Shown here one piece after another: positions 47,151 through 56,800 of a stretch of DNA of 64,000 nucleotides. Positions within the stretch are counted from its first letter, which is position 1; every line of letters starts with the position of its first letter. The DNA is taken from assembly GCA_965248765.1 (NCBI GenBank), contig CBDFKF010000004.1, positions 2,356,001-2,420,000 of the forward strand, in the 5' to 3' direction. The DNA is from CBDFKF01 sp965248765. GTDB lineage: Bacteria; Pseudomonadota; Alphaproteobacteria; VGEJ01. The position numbers and the translations under genes are program-made. Under the pieces are notes generated by a model. It saw nothing but the letters and a program-made list of their open reading frames with translations, was not told the origin of the DNA and did not search any database.

Positions 47151-47444
47151 TCATCCCGCGAACCGGCGGAGATGGCTTGGCGGCGTGGCTCTCAACCGCA
47201 GCACGAACGCAGGGAAAAACCAGTAGATCGCGAAGAGCGCGATGTTGGCGCTGCCGCCCCGCTTGACGCGGCGCATCGTGAGCCAGACGGCAATGCCGGC
47301 GACGAGCCCCATCACGAACGCGTTTGCCGCGAGGCCCAGCACCACCGGACCCATCAGCATCGCCGCCTCGTCGAGGGTCCAGAACAGCCACCGCTCGGGG
47401 TCGTCGAGACGCCGCGGAATGGCAAAGCGCGCGCTGTCGTTCAT
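47151..47444 (-). CDS. traL: conjugal transfer protein TraL
   Basis: A 97-residue TraL protein (MNDSARFAIPRRLDDPERWL, LMGPVVLGLAANAFVMGLVA, ALFAIYWFFPAFVLRL). Two or three hydrophobic segments, as in VirB3-like proteins that sit with the pilus assembly complex. It is 12 bp downstream of the pilin gene. Confidence 0.92.
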   Translation of the reverse strand: MNDSARFAIPRRLDDPERWLFWTLDEAAMLMGPVVLGLAANAFVMGLVAGIAVWLTMRRVKRGGSANIALFAIYWFFPAFVLRLRATPPSHLRRFAG

Positions 47445-47456
47445 CGATCCGCCCCA

Positions 47457-47792
47457 TCACACGATCGCCGTGCCGACGAGGCCGGTGACGATGCCGACGC
47501 CCGCGCCCGCCGCCACGCCGACGCCGACCGCACCAAGGATCTGCATGGCGTTGAAGCGAAGGATCGAGCCGACAAGCGCCGCGCCCACGGCAAGCGCCGC
47601 GGCGAGTTGGCCGCCGGTGCCCGAGACCATGTCGCTTACCGTCGAGAGCGGACCGGCGAAGGTCGTGTCGAATGCGGCAAGCGCGAAGTCGATGCCGACG
47701 AGCGCCAGGGCCACCGCCAGGATCACCAGCACGACGATGCCGAATGCGCGGTTTCTACGGCTCTTGCCGCCGTTCCCTTGGCCGTCCATCAC
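47457..47792 (-). CDS. traA: conjugative pilin TraA (VirB2-like)
   Basis: A 111-residue pilin precursor with a leader (FGIVVLVILAVALALVGIDF, ALAAFDTTFAG) and a mature part of two hydrophobic helices (LAAALAVGAALVGSILRFNA, ILGAVGVGVAAGAGVGIVTG) separated by a short polar loop. This is the F-pilin architecture. First gene of the TraALEKB set. Its 5' end overlaps the helix-turn-helix gene by 4 bp. Confidence 0.85.
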   Translation of the reverse strand: MMDGQGNGGKSRRNRAFGIVVLVILAVALALVGIDFALAAFDTTFAGPLSTVSDMVSGTGGQLAAALAVGAALVGSILRFNAMQILGAVGVGVAAGAGVGIVTGLVGTAIV

Positions 47793-48013
47793 GCCGCCCT
47801 CCGGTTGGACCCGCCGTCATCGGAGATCGACGACCGGCGGCGGGCTTCCGCCCAGGACTGCAGGTCGGACCGCGCATAGCGCACGGACGAGCCGAACTTG
47901 TGGAACACCGGTCCCTCGCCGCTCACGCGGTAGCGGTCCAGGGTGCGTGGGCTAAGGCCCAGGAAGGCCGCGGCCTCGCGCGTGCTCATGTATTGGGGTG
48001 CGTTGTCGTTCAC
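47789..48013 (-). CDS. helix-turn-helix (AlpA/excisionase-like) regulator
   Basis: A 74-residue protein with one MerR-type DNA-binding domain (MSTREAAAFLGLSPRTLDRY, GPVFHKFGSSVRYARSDLQS). A GTG at 48013 preceded by AAGGAGGAA is chosen as start. Such small proteins regulate excision or transfer genes. It ends overlapping the pilin start, so it may control the tra operon. Confidence 0.8.
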   Translation of the reverse strand: MNDNAPQYMSTREAAAFLGLSPRTLDRYRVSGEGPVFHKFGSSVRYARSDLQSWAEARRRSSISDDGGSNRRAA

Positions 48014-48095
48014 GGGTGTTCCTCCTTCTGAATGGAATTCGGGACGAAGGGAGTCGCGACGTCGCCGCCGGTATTCGAGTGGGTGGGCCACGGCC

Positions 48096-48407
48096 TCATG
48101 CGTCCCGCCGGTTCCACACCAGACGGGCGGTGCCTTCGCCGTCCTCGAAGAGTGCCGCGCGCACAGGCTCGGTGAAGCTCGGGTCGTCGAGCTGGACGCT
48201 CAGATAGTCGCGCGGCGTCTCGCCTGAGCTGCGCGCCTTCCAGGCCACACCCAGCTCGGCCTGCCCGGCGAAGATCCGGAAGTCGGGCGCAGACCCGCTC
48301 TTCCTCGCCTCGTTCGGGACGATGCGCGCCTTGATATTGACCGTCAGCGTCCGGATGGTGCCGGTGTAACCCTCCGGACCGGCGGTGAAGCTGCCTATTG
48401 TGGCCAT
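48096..48407 (-). CDS. DUF736 family protein
   Basis: A 103-residue protein (MATIGSFTAGPEGYTGTIRT, LGVAWKARSSGETPRDYLSV, ALFEDGEGTARLVWNR). DUF736 proteins are common on conjugative plasmids and integrative elements of alphaproteobacteria; the biochemical role is unknown. The ATG at 48407 follows a frame that is open farther upstream. It precedes the small regulator by 82 bp. Confidence 0.88.
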   Translation of the reverse strand: MATIGSFTAGPEGYTGTIRTLTVNIKARIVPNEARKSGSAPDFRIFAGQAELGVAWKARSSGETPRDYLSVQLDDPSFTEPVRAALFEDGEGTARLVWNRRDA

Positions 48408-48754
48408 CGAATTGCGTCGTCGTGAGACCGAAAGTCGCTGAGGCCCTCCGTCCGGCTCCACAGCCGATACCTCCTGCCCCTTCGCCACCACAAGGCGACC
48501 CGCAACCGGCGGAGACAGAGAAAGACCCGACCCGCTTCATCGGCACGATCATGATTTCACCGGATCGTCCCGCGCGCGAGATCCATCAAATCGTCGAAGC
48601 CATCGTGGAGCAGCTCACGACCATTCCAGGCAGCGAGGTGTCGCTGAAACTGGAAATCGACGCCGAGGTTCCATCCGGGCTGGATCGATCCAAGGTTCGG
48701 ACGCTGATCGAGAATGCCAACACGCTCGGCTTCATCGAGAAGACGATCAAGTGA
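48398..48754 (+). pseudogene. C-terminal fragment of a DUF499-like ATPase
   Basis: From about 48530 the frame encodes IGTIMISPDRPAREIHQIVE, AIVEQLTTIPGSEVSLKLEI and FIEKTIK, which matches my recollection of the end of large DUF499/AAA-type proteins. The bulk of the protein, including the ATPase core, is missing; the first 45 codons are proline-rich and may be junction sequence. A remnant of another accessory locus. Confidence 0.55.
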
Positions 48755-48884
48755 GTGCGCTGCAAATTCGGGATAAGAGGGCACCGAACAGAAGAATCAT
48801 ATGCTCACGGCTGCGCACCACTTTGAATCCGCGTGATTCCCAATAGATTCCCAATCGCAAATTCTCGGCCACGCTCTAAACATG

Positions 48885-48917
48885 AAACCCCTGAAAAAAT
48901 ACTTTTCCCAGGGGTTT
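48885..48917. terminator. bidirectional hairpin beside tRNA remnant
   Basis: AAACCCCTG / CAGGGGTTT, 9-bp stem with a loop of about 15 nt, AT-rich on both sides. Typical of a terminator just downstream of a tRNA gene on the minus strand. Confidence 0.65.
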
Positions 48918-48921
48918 ACTT

Positions 48922-48961
48922 TGGTTACGGGGGTAGGATTTAAACCTACGACCTTCAGGTT
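48922..48961 (-). tRNA. tRNA 3' remnant (att site)
   Basis: Only the 3' half of a tRNA remains: an anticodon-stem 3' strand AACCTGAAGGTC, a T-arm (GTAGG TTTAAAT CCTAC) and acceptor 3' strand CCCCCGTAACCA. The acceptor 5' strand, D-arm and anticodon are absent, so it cannot function. Its end lies against an integrase, as at many tRNA-targeted islands. The usual TTCAAAT loop is TTTAAAT here, a sign of decay. The tRNA identity is unsure. Confidence 0.7.
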
Positions 48962-49005
48962 TTGATGGCGTCATTTCCGCTGACCAGGCGCGCCGCAAGG
49001 CGGCC

Positions 49006-49971
49006 ATGATCATCGCCCGCATCAAGGCGGGCGAGAACCCTCTCCCCTTCCCATCGGGATCGGTAATTGAGCCGACAGTCGCCGACCTGGCTGACCGGTA
49101 CCTGAAGGAACACGTCGAGGTTCACTGCAAGCCCCGGACGGCTGGGGCATACAGGTGGCTCGTCGCCAAGTTCGTGCTGCCGGCTCTGGGCGCTCTCACG
49201 ATCGAAGCGGTCAAACGTCAGCACGTGTCCAATCTGCACCACGCAAACCGGAACACACCCTACCAAGCGAACCGCATCCTCGAGGTTGTGCGCAAGATGT
49301 TCAACCTGGCCGAAGCCTGGGGCCTGCGGCGCAACGGCACCAATCCCTGCCGGTTCGTCAAGAAGTACAAGGAGCACTCCCGCGAGCGCTTTCTAACCGA
49401 GGAAGAGTTCCGCCGGCTCGGCCAAATGCTGAGCGAAGTCGAGGCCGAAGGGTCGGAGACGCTTTCGGCGGTGACGGCGATCCGCCTGTTGATGCTGACC
49501 GGTTGCCGGCTCAACGAAATCCAGACTCTACGTTGGGAGGACGTTGACCTCGATAACGGCGAGCTGAGGTTGCACGACAGCAAGTCCGGCGCTCGCATGG
49601 TTCCGCTGTCACAAGCGGCCGCGAGCGTGCTATCCAGCGTGCCCCGCGTCGACGACAATCCCTGGGTTATTGCGGGCAGGAAGCCGGGCGCCCACCTGAC
49701 CGACATGCAGCATCCCTGGCGACGTATCCGGGCGCGTGCCGGGCTGGAGGACCTGCGCATTCACGACTTGCGGCACTCATTCGCTTCTCGCGCGCTGGCG
49801 CTCGGTGAGAGCCTGCCTATGATTGGCAAGCTGCTCGGACACACCCAGGTCCAGACGACGGCGCGTTACGCCCATCTCGCCCGGGAATCCGTCAAGGCGT
49901 CAGCATCCAAGATCGCCGACAGCATCGGGGCAGACATTTTGACCGGCCCATCGACACGGGACGCCGCATAA
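49006..49971 (+). pseudogene. tyrosine integrase, N-terminally truncated
   Basis: The frame begins at the edge of the tRNA fragment (DGVISADQARRKAAMIIARI) and lacks the first 70 or so residues (arm-binding domain). The core-binding and catalytic domains are complete: LTGCRLNEIQTLRWEDVDLD (Arg), IHDLRHSFASRALALGE (His-x-x-Arg), GHTQVQTTARYAHLA (His and Tyr nucleophile). The missing part suggests recombination at the att site. No start codon with a good ribosome site before the ATG at 49006. Confidence 0.8.
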
Positions 49972-50164
49972 CTACCATCGATCTTGAACCCGCAGAAACG
50001 CGTGAATCTAACCCGACTTATTCAGGGCGGGCAGGGTTTATCGGTTGATTTTGAGCGAGCAGGGCTTTCCGTTCGGCGCCGAGGCGGCGTCGGGATCTGA
50101 TGCTATCGGTGTCGGGGTTCGGGGTTGAAGGGACCTGGGTTGGCGGGGCACGGCGCCCCGGCGG
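49972..50164. other. gap between integrase and IS1380 transposase
   Basis: Probably the IS1380 left end (TCTAACCCGACTTATTCAGG) and a short host remnant. A matching right-hand inverted repeat could not be defined exactly near 51580. Confidence 0.4.
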
Positions 50165-51505
50165 TCAGGGTCCCGAGGCCGCGAGGCGCCCGGCCAGCAG
50201 GCGGAACAGGGCGGCGTCGGGACAAGCCGAAGCGAAGTGGATGCGGATGCGGGCGGCCTTCTCGACCACGCGGGCGCCGATCTTGAGCAGGCGCTGCCTG
50301 ACGGTGGCGAACTCGGACCAGGCGAGCGGCATTCTGCGGGGCACAGCATCGCGCAGGGCGAGCATCAGCCAGTAGGCCGCGGTGTGCAGGACGAGGCGGA
50401 ACTGGTTGGCGAGCGGGCTCTGGCAGGAGGTCCGGTCGGAGGCGAGCTGGACCTTGTGCTGCTTGATCAGGTTCTCGGCCTGTCCGCGGGCGCAATAGAC
50501 AGCTTCGTAGAGATGGCGGGGCTCGCCGCCGAGCGAGGTGACGATGTAGCGCGCGTCGAAGGCGCGCGTCGTCGCCTCCAGCCGGGCGACGACGCGGCGT
50601 TTCCGGCGCCACGATCGGGCCGCGTAATCGAAGCTGGCGAAGCCGCGTATTTTGTCGGCGCCGGCCTCGGCGCGGCGCACCTTGAGGTCGTCGCCGGCGT
50701 CGTATGCGAGGCCGTGCAGCGCTGCATTGCCCGCCAGGCCGAAGATGTAGTCGACGCCGTTCGCCTCGCACCACGCCATGGCTTCGGCCCGGCCGTAATG
50801 GCTGTCTCCCCGGAAGGTGAGCCGGGTGCGCGGCCAGTGCCGGCGGATGCGGCGCACCAGATGCTTGAGGAGGATGCGGACCTCGGCGCCCGACGGCGTC
50901 TTGCCGGGGCGCAGGAGAACCGCCACCGGCTTGCCGCTCTCCACATGGTAGACATGCACCGGCAGGAAGCACCGCGTGTCGTAATGGGCGTTGAACAGCG
51001 ACAGCTGCTGATGGCCGTGCACCGGGTCGCAGGTGTCGTCGATGTCCAGCGTGATCGCCGCCGGCGGGATCGGAAAGGAGCGGCAAAAGACGTCGACCAA
51101 GGCGGCCGTCATGTGCGCCACCTCGACGCGGGACGGTGCGTTCTCCAACCGGCTCATGGTGGGTTGCGAACACAGGTCGCGGCCGCTCTCCGGTGCCCGG
51201 CCCACGGCCAGCTTGAAGAGGGGATCGCCGCGCAGCGCGTCGCAGTCGTCGGCATCTTCATATCCGCACGCGATCGCGAACATGCGGAAGCGCAACATCG
51301 CCGGCAGCGTGTGCACCACCCGTTCCGGATCGCGCCAGTCCTGGATGCAGCCCGCCAGCGCCTCGGCCAGGCCGAGCCGGCGTTCGGCCTCGCGCAACAG
51401 GACCAGCCCGCCGTCCGACGAGATCAGCCCGCCCGCGAAATCGGCGGTTACCTTCTTGCGGCTTGCGGCTGGAAGATCGAACAGGAGAGGAGTATCTTCG
51501 GTCAT
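50165..51505 (-). CDS. IS1380 family transposase
   Basis: A 446-residue DDE transposase of the IS1380 family. Motifs: FAGGLISSDGGLVLLREAER, first Asp in AITLDIDDTCDPVHGHQQLS, second Asp in LTFRGDSHYGRAEAMAW, Glu in CARGQAENLIKQHKVQLASD. The frame is intact. It lies 124 bp from the first repeat of the CRISPR array and is transcribed away from it, so its terminal sequence has replaced or interrupted the array's upstream end. Confidence 0.93.
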   Translation of the reverse strand: MTEDTPLLFDLPAASRKKVTADFAGGLISSDGGLVLLREAERRLGLAEALAGCIQDWRDPERVVHTLPAMLRFRMFAIACGYEDADDCDALRGDPLFKLAVGRAPESGRDLCSQPTMSRLENAPSRVEVAHMTAALVDVFCRSFPIPPAAITLDIDDTCDPVHGHQQLSLFNAHYDTRCFLPVHVYHVESGKPVAVLLRPGKTPSGAEVRILLKHLVRRIRRHWPRTRLTFRGDSHYGRAEAMAWCEANGVDYIFGLAGNAALHGLAYDAGDDLKVRRAEAGADKIRGFASFDYAARSWRRKRRVVARLEATTRAFDARYIVTSLGGEPRHLYEAVYCARGQAENLIKQHKVQLASDRTSCQSPLANQFRLVLHTAAYWLMLALRDAVPRRMPLAWSEFATVRQRLLKIGARVVEKAARIRIHFASACPDAALFRLLAGRLAASGP

Positions 51506-51628
51506 GGCGGGCGTGGCGCTCTCGTTGTCTCGGGAGAAATGCGCTTGGCAACGAATTTCTACCCGATCTCAACGGGTTACGCCATGTCCGCCATCACATC
51601 GTCGCACCGCAAGGAATAAAGCGGGCTA

Positions 51629-52523
51629 GCTGCGGATTGCGGCCGCTTCTCGATTTGCTACAGTGCGGCGGGGCTCAATGGCGAACGCGAGCTGGCTGCG
51701 GATTGCGGCCGCTTCTCGATTTGCTACAGTCGAGGGCCTCGCGCTCGGCCGGATCGTCCGGCTGCGGATTGCGGCCGCTTCTCGATTTGCTACAGTCCGC
51801 GATGCTCACGGAACACGAGGAAGTTCGCTGCGGATTGCGGCCGCTTCTCGATTTGCTACAGCGACGCCGGATGCGATCATACTGGGCGTCCCGCTGCGGA
51901 TTGCGGCCGCTTCTCGATTTGCTACAGTCGGCAGCCGTCATGAAGCGTTGCGCCATCCGCTGCGGATTGCGGCCGCTTCTCGATTTGCTACAGTGGCCAC
52001 CATCGGCGTGCGCGACACCCAGATGCTGCGGATTGCGGCCGCTTCTCGATTTGCTACAGTGACTGGCTCGATGCCCGAAGAGACGTTGCCGCTGCGGATT
52101 GCGGCCGCTTCTCGATTTGCTACAGTGCGAACAGGGCGAGCCCGATGTTGGCGCCGGCTGCGGATTGCGGCCGCTTCTCGATTTGCTACAGTACGGCTCA
52201 AGACGGACAGCGGCTCGGTGAAGCTGCGGATTGCGGCCGCTTCTCGATTTGCTACAGTTTGAGCGTAGTCGATGAAGTCGCAATTCCGGGCTGCGGATTG
52301 CGGCCGCTTCTCGATTTGCTACAGTGCATCTCCGCAAGGAGCCGAGACCATGCCCGCTGCGGATTGCGGCCGCTTCTCGATTTGCTACAGTGAGATCGTT
52401 GAGCGAGAAGTAGAGCTTCCAGCTGCGGATTGCGGCCGCTTCTCGATTTGCTACAGTCACCGTGGTGCAGCTGACGCGGCTGGTGTAGCTGCGGATTGCG
52501 GCCGCTTCTCGATTTGCTACAGT
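51629..52523 (+). CRISPR. type II-C CRISPR array, 14 repeats, 13 spacers
   Basis: Fourteen copies of a 36-bp repeat starting GCTGCGGATTGCGG and ending CGATTTGCTACAGT, separated by twelve 30-bp spacers and one of 31 bp (52259-52289). Repeat 4 (51827-51862) ends in C rather than T; others are identical. Repeat bases 15-33 are perfectly complementary to the tracrRNA anti-repeat, fixing plus-strand transcription, opposite to the cas genes. Each repeat holds TTGCGG and, 16 bp on, TACAGT preceded by TGC, a promoter-like unit. The 66-bp period equals 22 codons, which creates long spurious open frames on both strands. Confidence 0.97.
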
Positions 52524-52572
52524 GACTGCGACGTAGGGTATTGAATGAACGTCGTTTTCGTCCGCCCACTGG

Positions 52573-52908
52573 TCAGAAAAACTCCAGTTGGGCGGGCGGA
52601 TTCGACGGCGCCTTGCGGGTTTTTCCGACATAGGTCTCCATTCGGCCGAACTGTTTGTCGGTGATCGTCAGGAATCGAACCTCTCCCGCGGACGGAACGC
52701 GGCGACCCATTTTGGCCGCGTGAACCTTGGCGTTCTCGATCGATGCACAGTGCCGAATGTATACCGAGTACTGCATCATCGTGAAGCCGTCGTTGAGGAG
52801 GTCCTTGCGAAACCTCGCATAGGCCTTGCGCGCCTTTGGCGTGTCGGTGGGCAGGTCAAACATCGCGATTACCCACATGGTGCGCCAGCCCCACGGAATT
52901 GTTTTCAC
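52573..52908 (-). CDS. cas2: CRISPR adaptation protein Cas2
   Basis: A 111-residue Cas2 dimer subunit that forms the spacer-integration complex with Cas1. The ferredoxin-like core is MWVIAMFDLPTDTPKARKAY (conserved Asp), FRKDLLNDGFTMMQYSVYIR and EVRFLTITDKQFGRMETYVG. Length is normal for type II. It starts 21 bp after cas1 and ends 49 bp from the last repeat. Confidence 0.95.
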   Translation of the reverse strand: MKTIPWGWRTMWVIAMFDLPTDTPKARKAYARFRKDLLNDGFTMMQYSVYIRHCASIENAKVHAAKMGRRVPSAGEVRFLTITDKQFGRMETYVGKTRKAPSNPPAQLEFF

Positions 52909-52929
52909 CCCCTGCCCCCGCAGCGGGCA

Positions 52930-53865
52930 TCAACCGATCTCGGCGGCATCGACCAGATCGGGCTCAACCGGGAGTCCTTCGGGAAGCGCCATGGTCCGAT
53001 CCCCGCCGGTGAGTGTTCGGCACAGGGAGGCGGCACTGGTATGGAGGGCAAGCAGCAGAGATTCCCGGCGCCCGCCCACATGGACGGTCTCGTTGAGCAG
53101 TGAAAGAAGTGCGGCGCGGGTTTCGCGTTCGGCCAGATCAGGTGCAGACTCTCCGTCCTCCCCGGCCATTTGACGGACCCGCCAGTCAACGTAAGGTCGG
53201 TACGGCTCCAGAAGATCATCCGCCAGACAGAACGGATTGCCGCGGTGGCGATGGTGCACACCGAGAGAGGGAATCAGTCCGGCCGCAACCACGCCGCGCG
53301 CCACCGCGGCCCGAACGACAGCGTAGCCGTAGTTCAGGAGCGCGTTCACACCCTCGGCCTCGCGGTCGCGGCGGAACGTCTTGCCGAACAGGCGCGGCCA
53401 GTATCTCTGCGCGGCCTGGGCTTCAAGATTGTCCGGATCGCCCGAGCGAACCCGGCGAGCCATCGGAGCGAGGCCGCCGTGACTTCCGGTGAAATGGGAG
53501 AGCACGGTGGCCTGCTGAACGATCTTGGCCCGCACGATCGCCTGCCAGGCGCGCTTGCGAATCGGCGCGCTGGTCTCGACCTGCGCCCGATGACGTTCGG
53601 TCTGGACGTGATGCGCGTCGAGCGGAAGCATCATTCCGGCGGGCAGATGATCGCGACCCGTGACCAGCACGGTTGCACCGGCTTCCAGAAGCGAGAGAAA
53701 GACGGACTGCGTGTAGGTCGCCCGGATGTCGTCCACGATGACCACGCCGAGATCCTCGATGGGGAGGGTCGCTTTCGGCAGGTCGGGCCGTTCGACCACG
53801 AGCTGGCCATGCGCGACGGAGAGCCGCGTGCCGGGCGTCGAAAACTCGACGGTCTTGCGGATCAT
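52930..53865 (-). CDS. cas1: CRISPR integrase Cas1
   Basis: A 311-residue type II Cas1. The N-terminal beta domain (VEFSTPGTRLSVAHGQLVVE) is followed by the helical catalytic domain with the metal ligands Glu in PDNLEAQAAQRYWPRLFGKT, His in LGVHHRHRGNPFCLADDLLE and the acidic residues DDLLEPYRPYVD. The frame is intact and begins 12 bp after the cas9 stop, so adaptation genes look functional. Confidence 0.97.
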   Translation of the reverse strand: MIRKTVEFSTPGTRLSVAHGQLVVERPDLPKATLPIEDLGVVIVDDIRATYTQSVFLSLLEAGATVLVTGRDHLPAGMMLPLDAHHVQTERHRAQVETSAPIRKRAWQAIVRAKIVQQATVLSHFTGSHGGLAPMARRVRSGDPDNLEAQAAQRYWPRLFGKTFRRDREAEGVNALLNYGYAVVRAAVARGVVAAGLIPSLGVHHRHRGNPFCLADDLLEPYRPYVDWRVRQMAGEDGESAPDLAERETRAALLSLLNETVHVGGRRESLLLALHTSAASLCRTLTGGDRTMALPEGLPVEPDLVDAAEIG

Positions 53866-53877
53866 CGCCGGGCAAGC

Positions 53878-56800
53878 TCAGTCGTTCGCGGGACGGACGC
53901 GACCGACCGGATCGACGGAGACTTTTCTGCCACCGCTCGAGACGATCGTCTTCGCGCCGGGGCGAAACACCGTTGCGCTCTCCGCATCGTCATGGTCGAC
54001 CATGACGACCGGGCCTGCCGACCATACGCTCTCGACAATCTTCAGCCGGGTTTCTCCGTTCCTGGTGAGCTGCAACGAGTCGCCGGGAGACAGCGACATC
54101 ACGAACTGCGCGCCGTCACCGCGCTCCCGCCTGACGACTGGTTCGTGCCGCGCCTTGCGCCGCGAGGCCTCCAGCAAGCTGACCACGTCGTAGTCGACGG
54201 TTCCATCGGCCAGCCGGTAGATCGCGACGTGATGATTGTTGCCCAGGTCGGCATAGCCCGTGGAGGCTTCCGTCATCAGTTCGATCTGCCGCTTCACCCG
54301 CAGGCGGACTCTGCGGATTTCGGGGCCTTTCCTGCCCCGCTTGGGATAGCCGTGCACGAACGCCGCGCTGGGATCGCCACCGTGCCTATCGACCCAGCTG
54401 CGGACGATGTCGCGCACGCCGTCATCGACGATGTCGATGATTCTGGTCCCGTTGAAGCACTCGGACTCCGAGTTCTTCAGTTCTTCGACAGCCTTGCGGC
54501 GGACGAAGTAGCGGTATGTCGTTCCGCGCCCGCCCGCGATTTCCTCGCCAGTATCGCGGTAGATCGTCTCCTTGTGGAGCTGTCCTGAGACCTTCCGGCG
54601 GACGCGATGGGACACGACGATGGCCGCGACCGCGCTTTCGGCGTCCCTTCGAATCGTTTCCCAGGGCGCGGGAAGGTGCGGCTGCGGCGCGCGCGGATCG
54701 TCCTCTTCCTGCCAATAGCGCGATAGTTTCTGCGTCATCCCCGGGTGGCAGCAAGCGACCGTCAGCGCGTCAACCGCGTGATGGCGATGATCGGCGCGGG
54801 TCTTCTCGCCGTCATCCGCCAGGATGTTGTTCAGGCGCCATAACCGGCGGAGATGTCCGGTCACCCGTCCGGATACGGCGAAGACCTTCACGGGCGCTTC
54901 CGGTCCCTGGTCCGGCCACAGCTTCTTGAGATAGGCGACCGCCTCGCGCGCGGCGTAACCGGTGTCGTTCCTCGGGGATGGAGGGAGCCAGGAATCGCCT
55001 GATCTTGCCGGGAGACATGCCCGTTCCGCCCCTGGGGGCCTTCATGCCGGCAAGCCGGTTCGCAAAGGCATCCCACTCTTCCTCGTTGCTCCGGAAGAAC
55101 TCGTACGGGGTCTGGTTGCCCTTCTGGAGGTTCACGTCCCTACGGCAGAGGGTCTTGTTCCTGAAGCTGTTGTCGAGCGAGCGGGATCTCGGCCAGATGT
55201 GCTCCACCTCGAATTCCCCGGTGCGGAACAGAGCGTCGAATGAAATCGAGTCTGCGGTGTACGGACAACGGTGTCCGCACTCTTCCCAGAGCATCCATTT
55301 TTCGACATCCGCGCGGGTTGGTTCCGCGATCCCGTTTTGCTGGAGCGCCTCGCGGGCCGCCTTTCGGCGCCGTTCCTGGCGGCGAATGCCGGACGCCTTT
55401 TCTTTGCGCTGGCGCTTGGAGTTGCCGACGGCGCGCGCGACTTCGACGCGAATCAGGTCCGGCTTTCCGTACAGGTCGATCAGATTGTTCACCACCTTGC
55501 GCAGCTCGTTGCGTGTGCGTGCGACCGTCGGGTTGCGCAGGCTGGCGACACGTTCCCTTTCTTCGTGTTCGGCTGGACTCGGAAGGCGATCGAACACTTC
55601 GCCGGTCGGCTGAGCGCGACCGGGAAATGTCTCGGCTCGCCAGTCCTCCCAGTCGGGACCGTTGACCAGTTCGCCGAACCGAACCCCGTCCTCAAGATGC
55701 GGCAGCATCGCCTGCAGCGCCTCAACGGAATAGGGCTCCCAGCCGGACGGGAGTTTCAACGTCTCGATCTTGGTCTCCTGAGCGTTCGACAGGCCGAAAT
55801 CCGCGACAAAATTCCGCACAACCTCCGTCCTGCGCGCCGTTCGCTCGGCCTTGGGAAGAATGATCACGCGCTGATCGCCCACTTGTTCGTAGTCGGCCTG
55901 CCAGGTCCGCTGGGGAAGCGAATCCCGGATTTCTTGCTTGCGCGGATGCTCCTGCCAGTCGCTGCCGAAGATATCCGCGAGCTTCGCCTCGACCGGATTG
56001 CCGAGCAGTTTCTTCTCTCCGCCTTCCTCCAGGTTGAACTTGAGCGCCCTCTCCTCGCCGGGTTCGCCACGAGCCCGGTATAGCGGTGCGAGCGCCCGCC
56101 GAACGCCCGGCCAACTCATCGAGGCCTGCGTTTGCAGTCTGGAGTGGATCGCCTGGCGCTCTTCGGGGTCGAGAGGACGCTGATTGCCGCCGGCAAGCGC
56201 AAGGTTGTTCAGCTTCTCGAGCATGCGCCGCTGCTGCGAGAGCCAGGAACCCCTGGGACAGAGGCGCGCGCCGGGGACGAACCGACACTTGCCAAGCGTA
56301 TTCAGTCGCCAGAAGACGGGCCGCTGGAGGAAGATCGCGTCCCGAACGGAGGAGCGGAATGGCTCCGGGACGCGCGGCATCCACACCGTTTCGAACTCAT
56401 CCTCGACGATGTCTCGCGTGGCATGCTCGCCTCGCTTGCGCTCATGCGGTCCCCGTGCGGCGAGCCAGGCGCCGAGCGTCTTGCCCTCGCGATTCAACGC
56501 CAGAACGGTCTGCTCCCGCGCGGACGTCGCTTTCTTGTCGTCCGCGTCGTCGGCTGCATCATCGGCAGTGTCGGAAACCTCGTCGATATCGCGGCTCTTG
56601 AAGTGGCGGCGCTGTGCAAGATGATAGATGGCACGGCCGATTTCATGCGGAGACAGCGTCTCGCCTTCAAACGCGCGCCTCCGGAGATCGTAGGGATCGC
56701 GCTTCATGGCCCGATCCCAGTCGGACGAGTTGCGTGATGGCAGTAGTCCGGCCGCGTACAATTGATCGCCGAGCAAGCGCCGGCGCTCTCGCCGGCGGCG

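Noticed and set aside
51463..52631. Long open frames of up to 318 codons through the CRISPR array on both strands
   Set aside because: The 66-bp repeat period is 22 codons, so the same codons recur without stops. The translations are periodic and not a protein.
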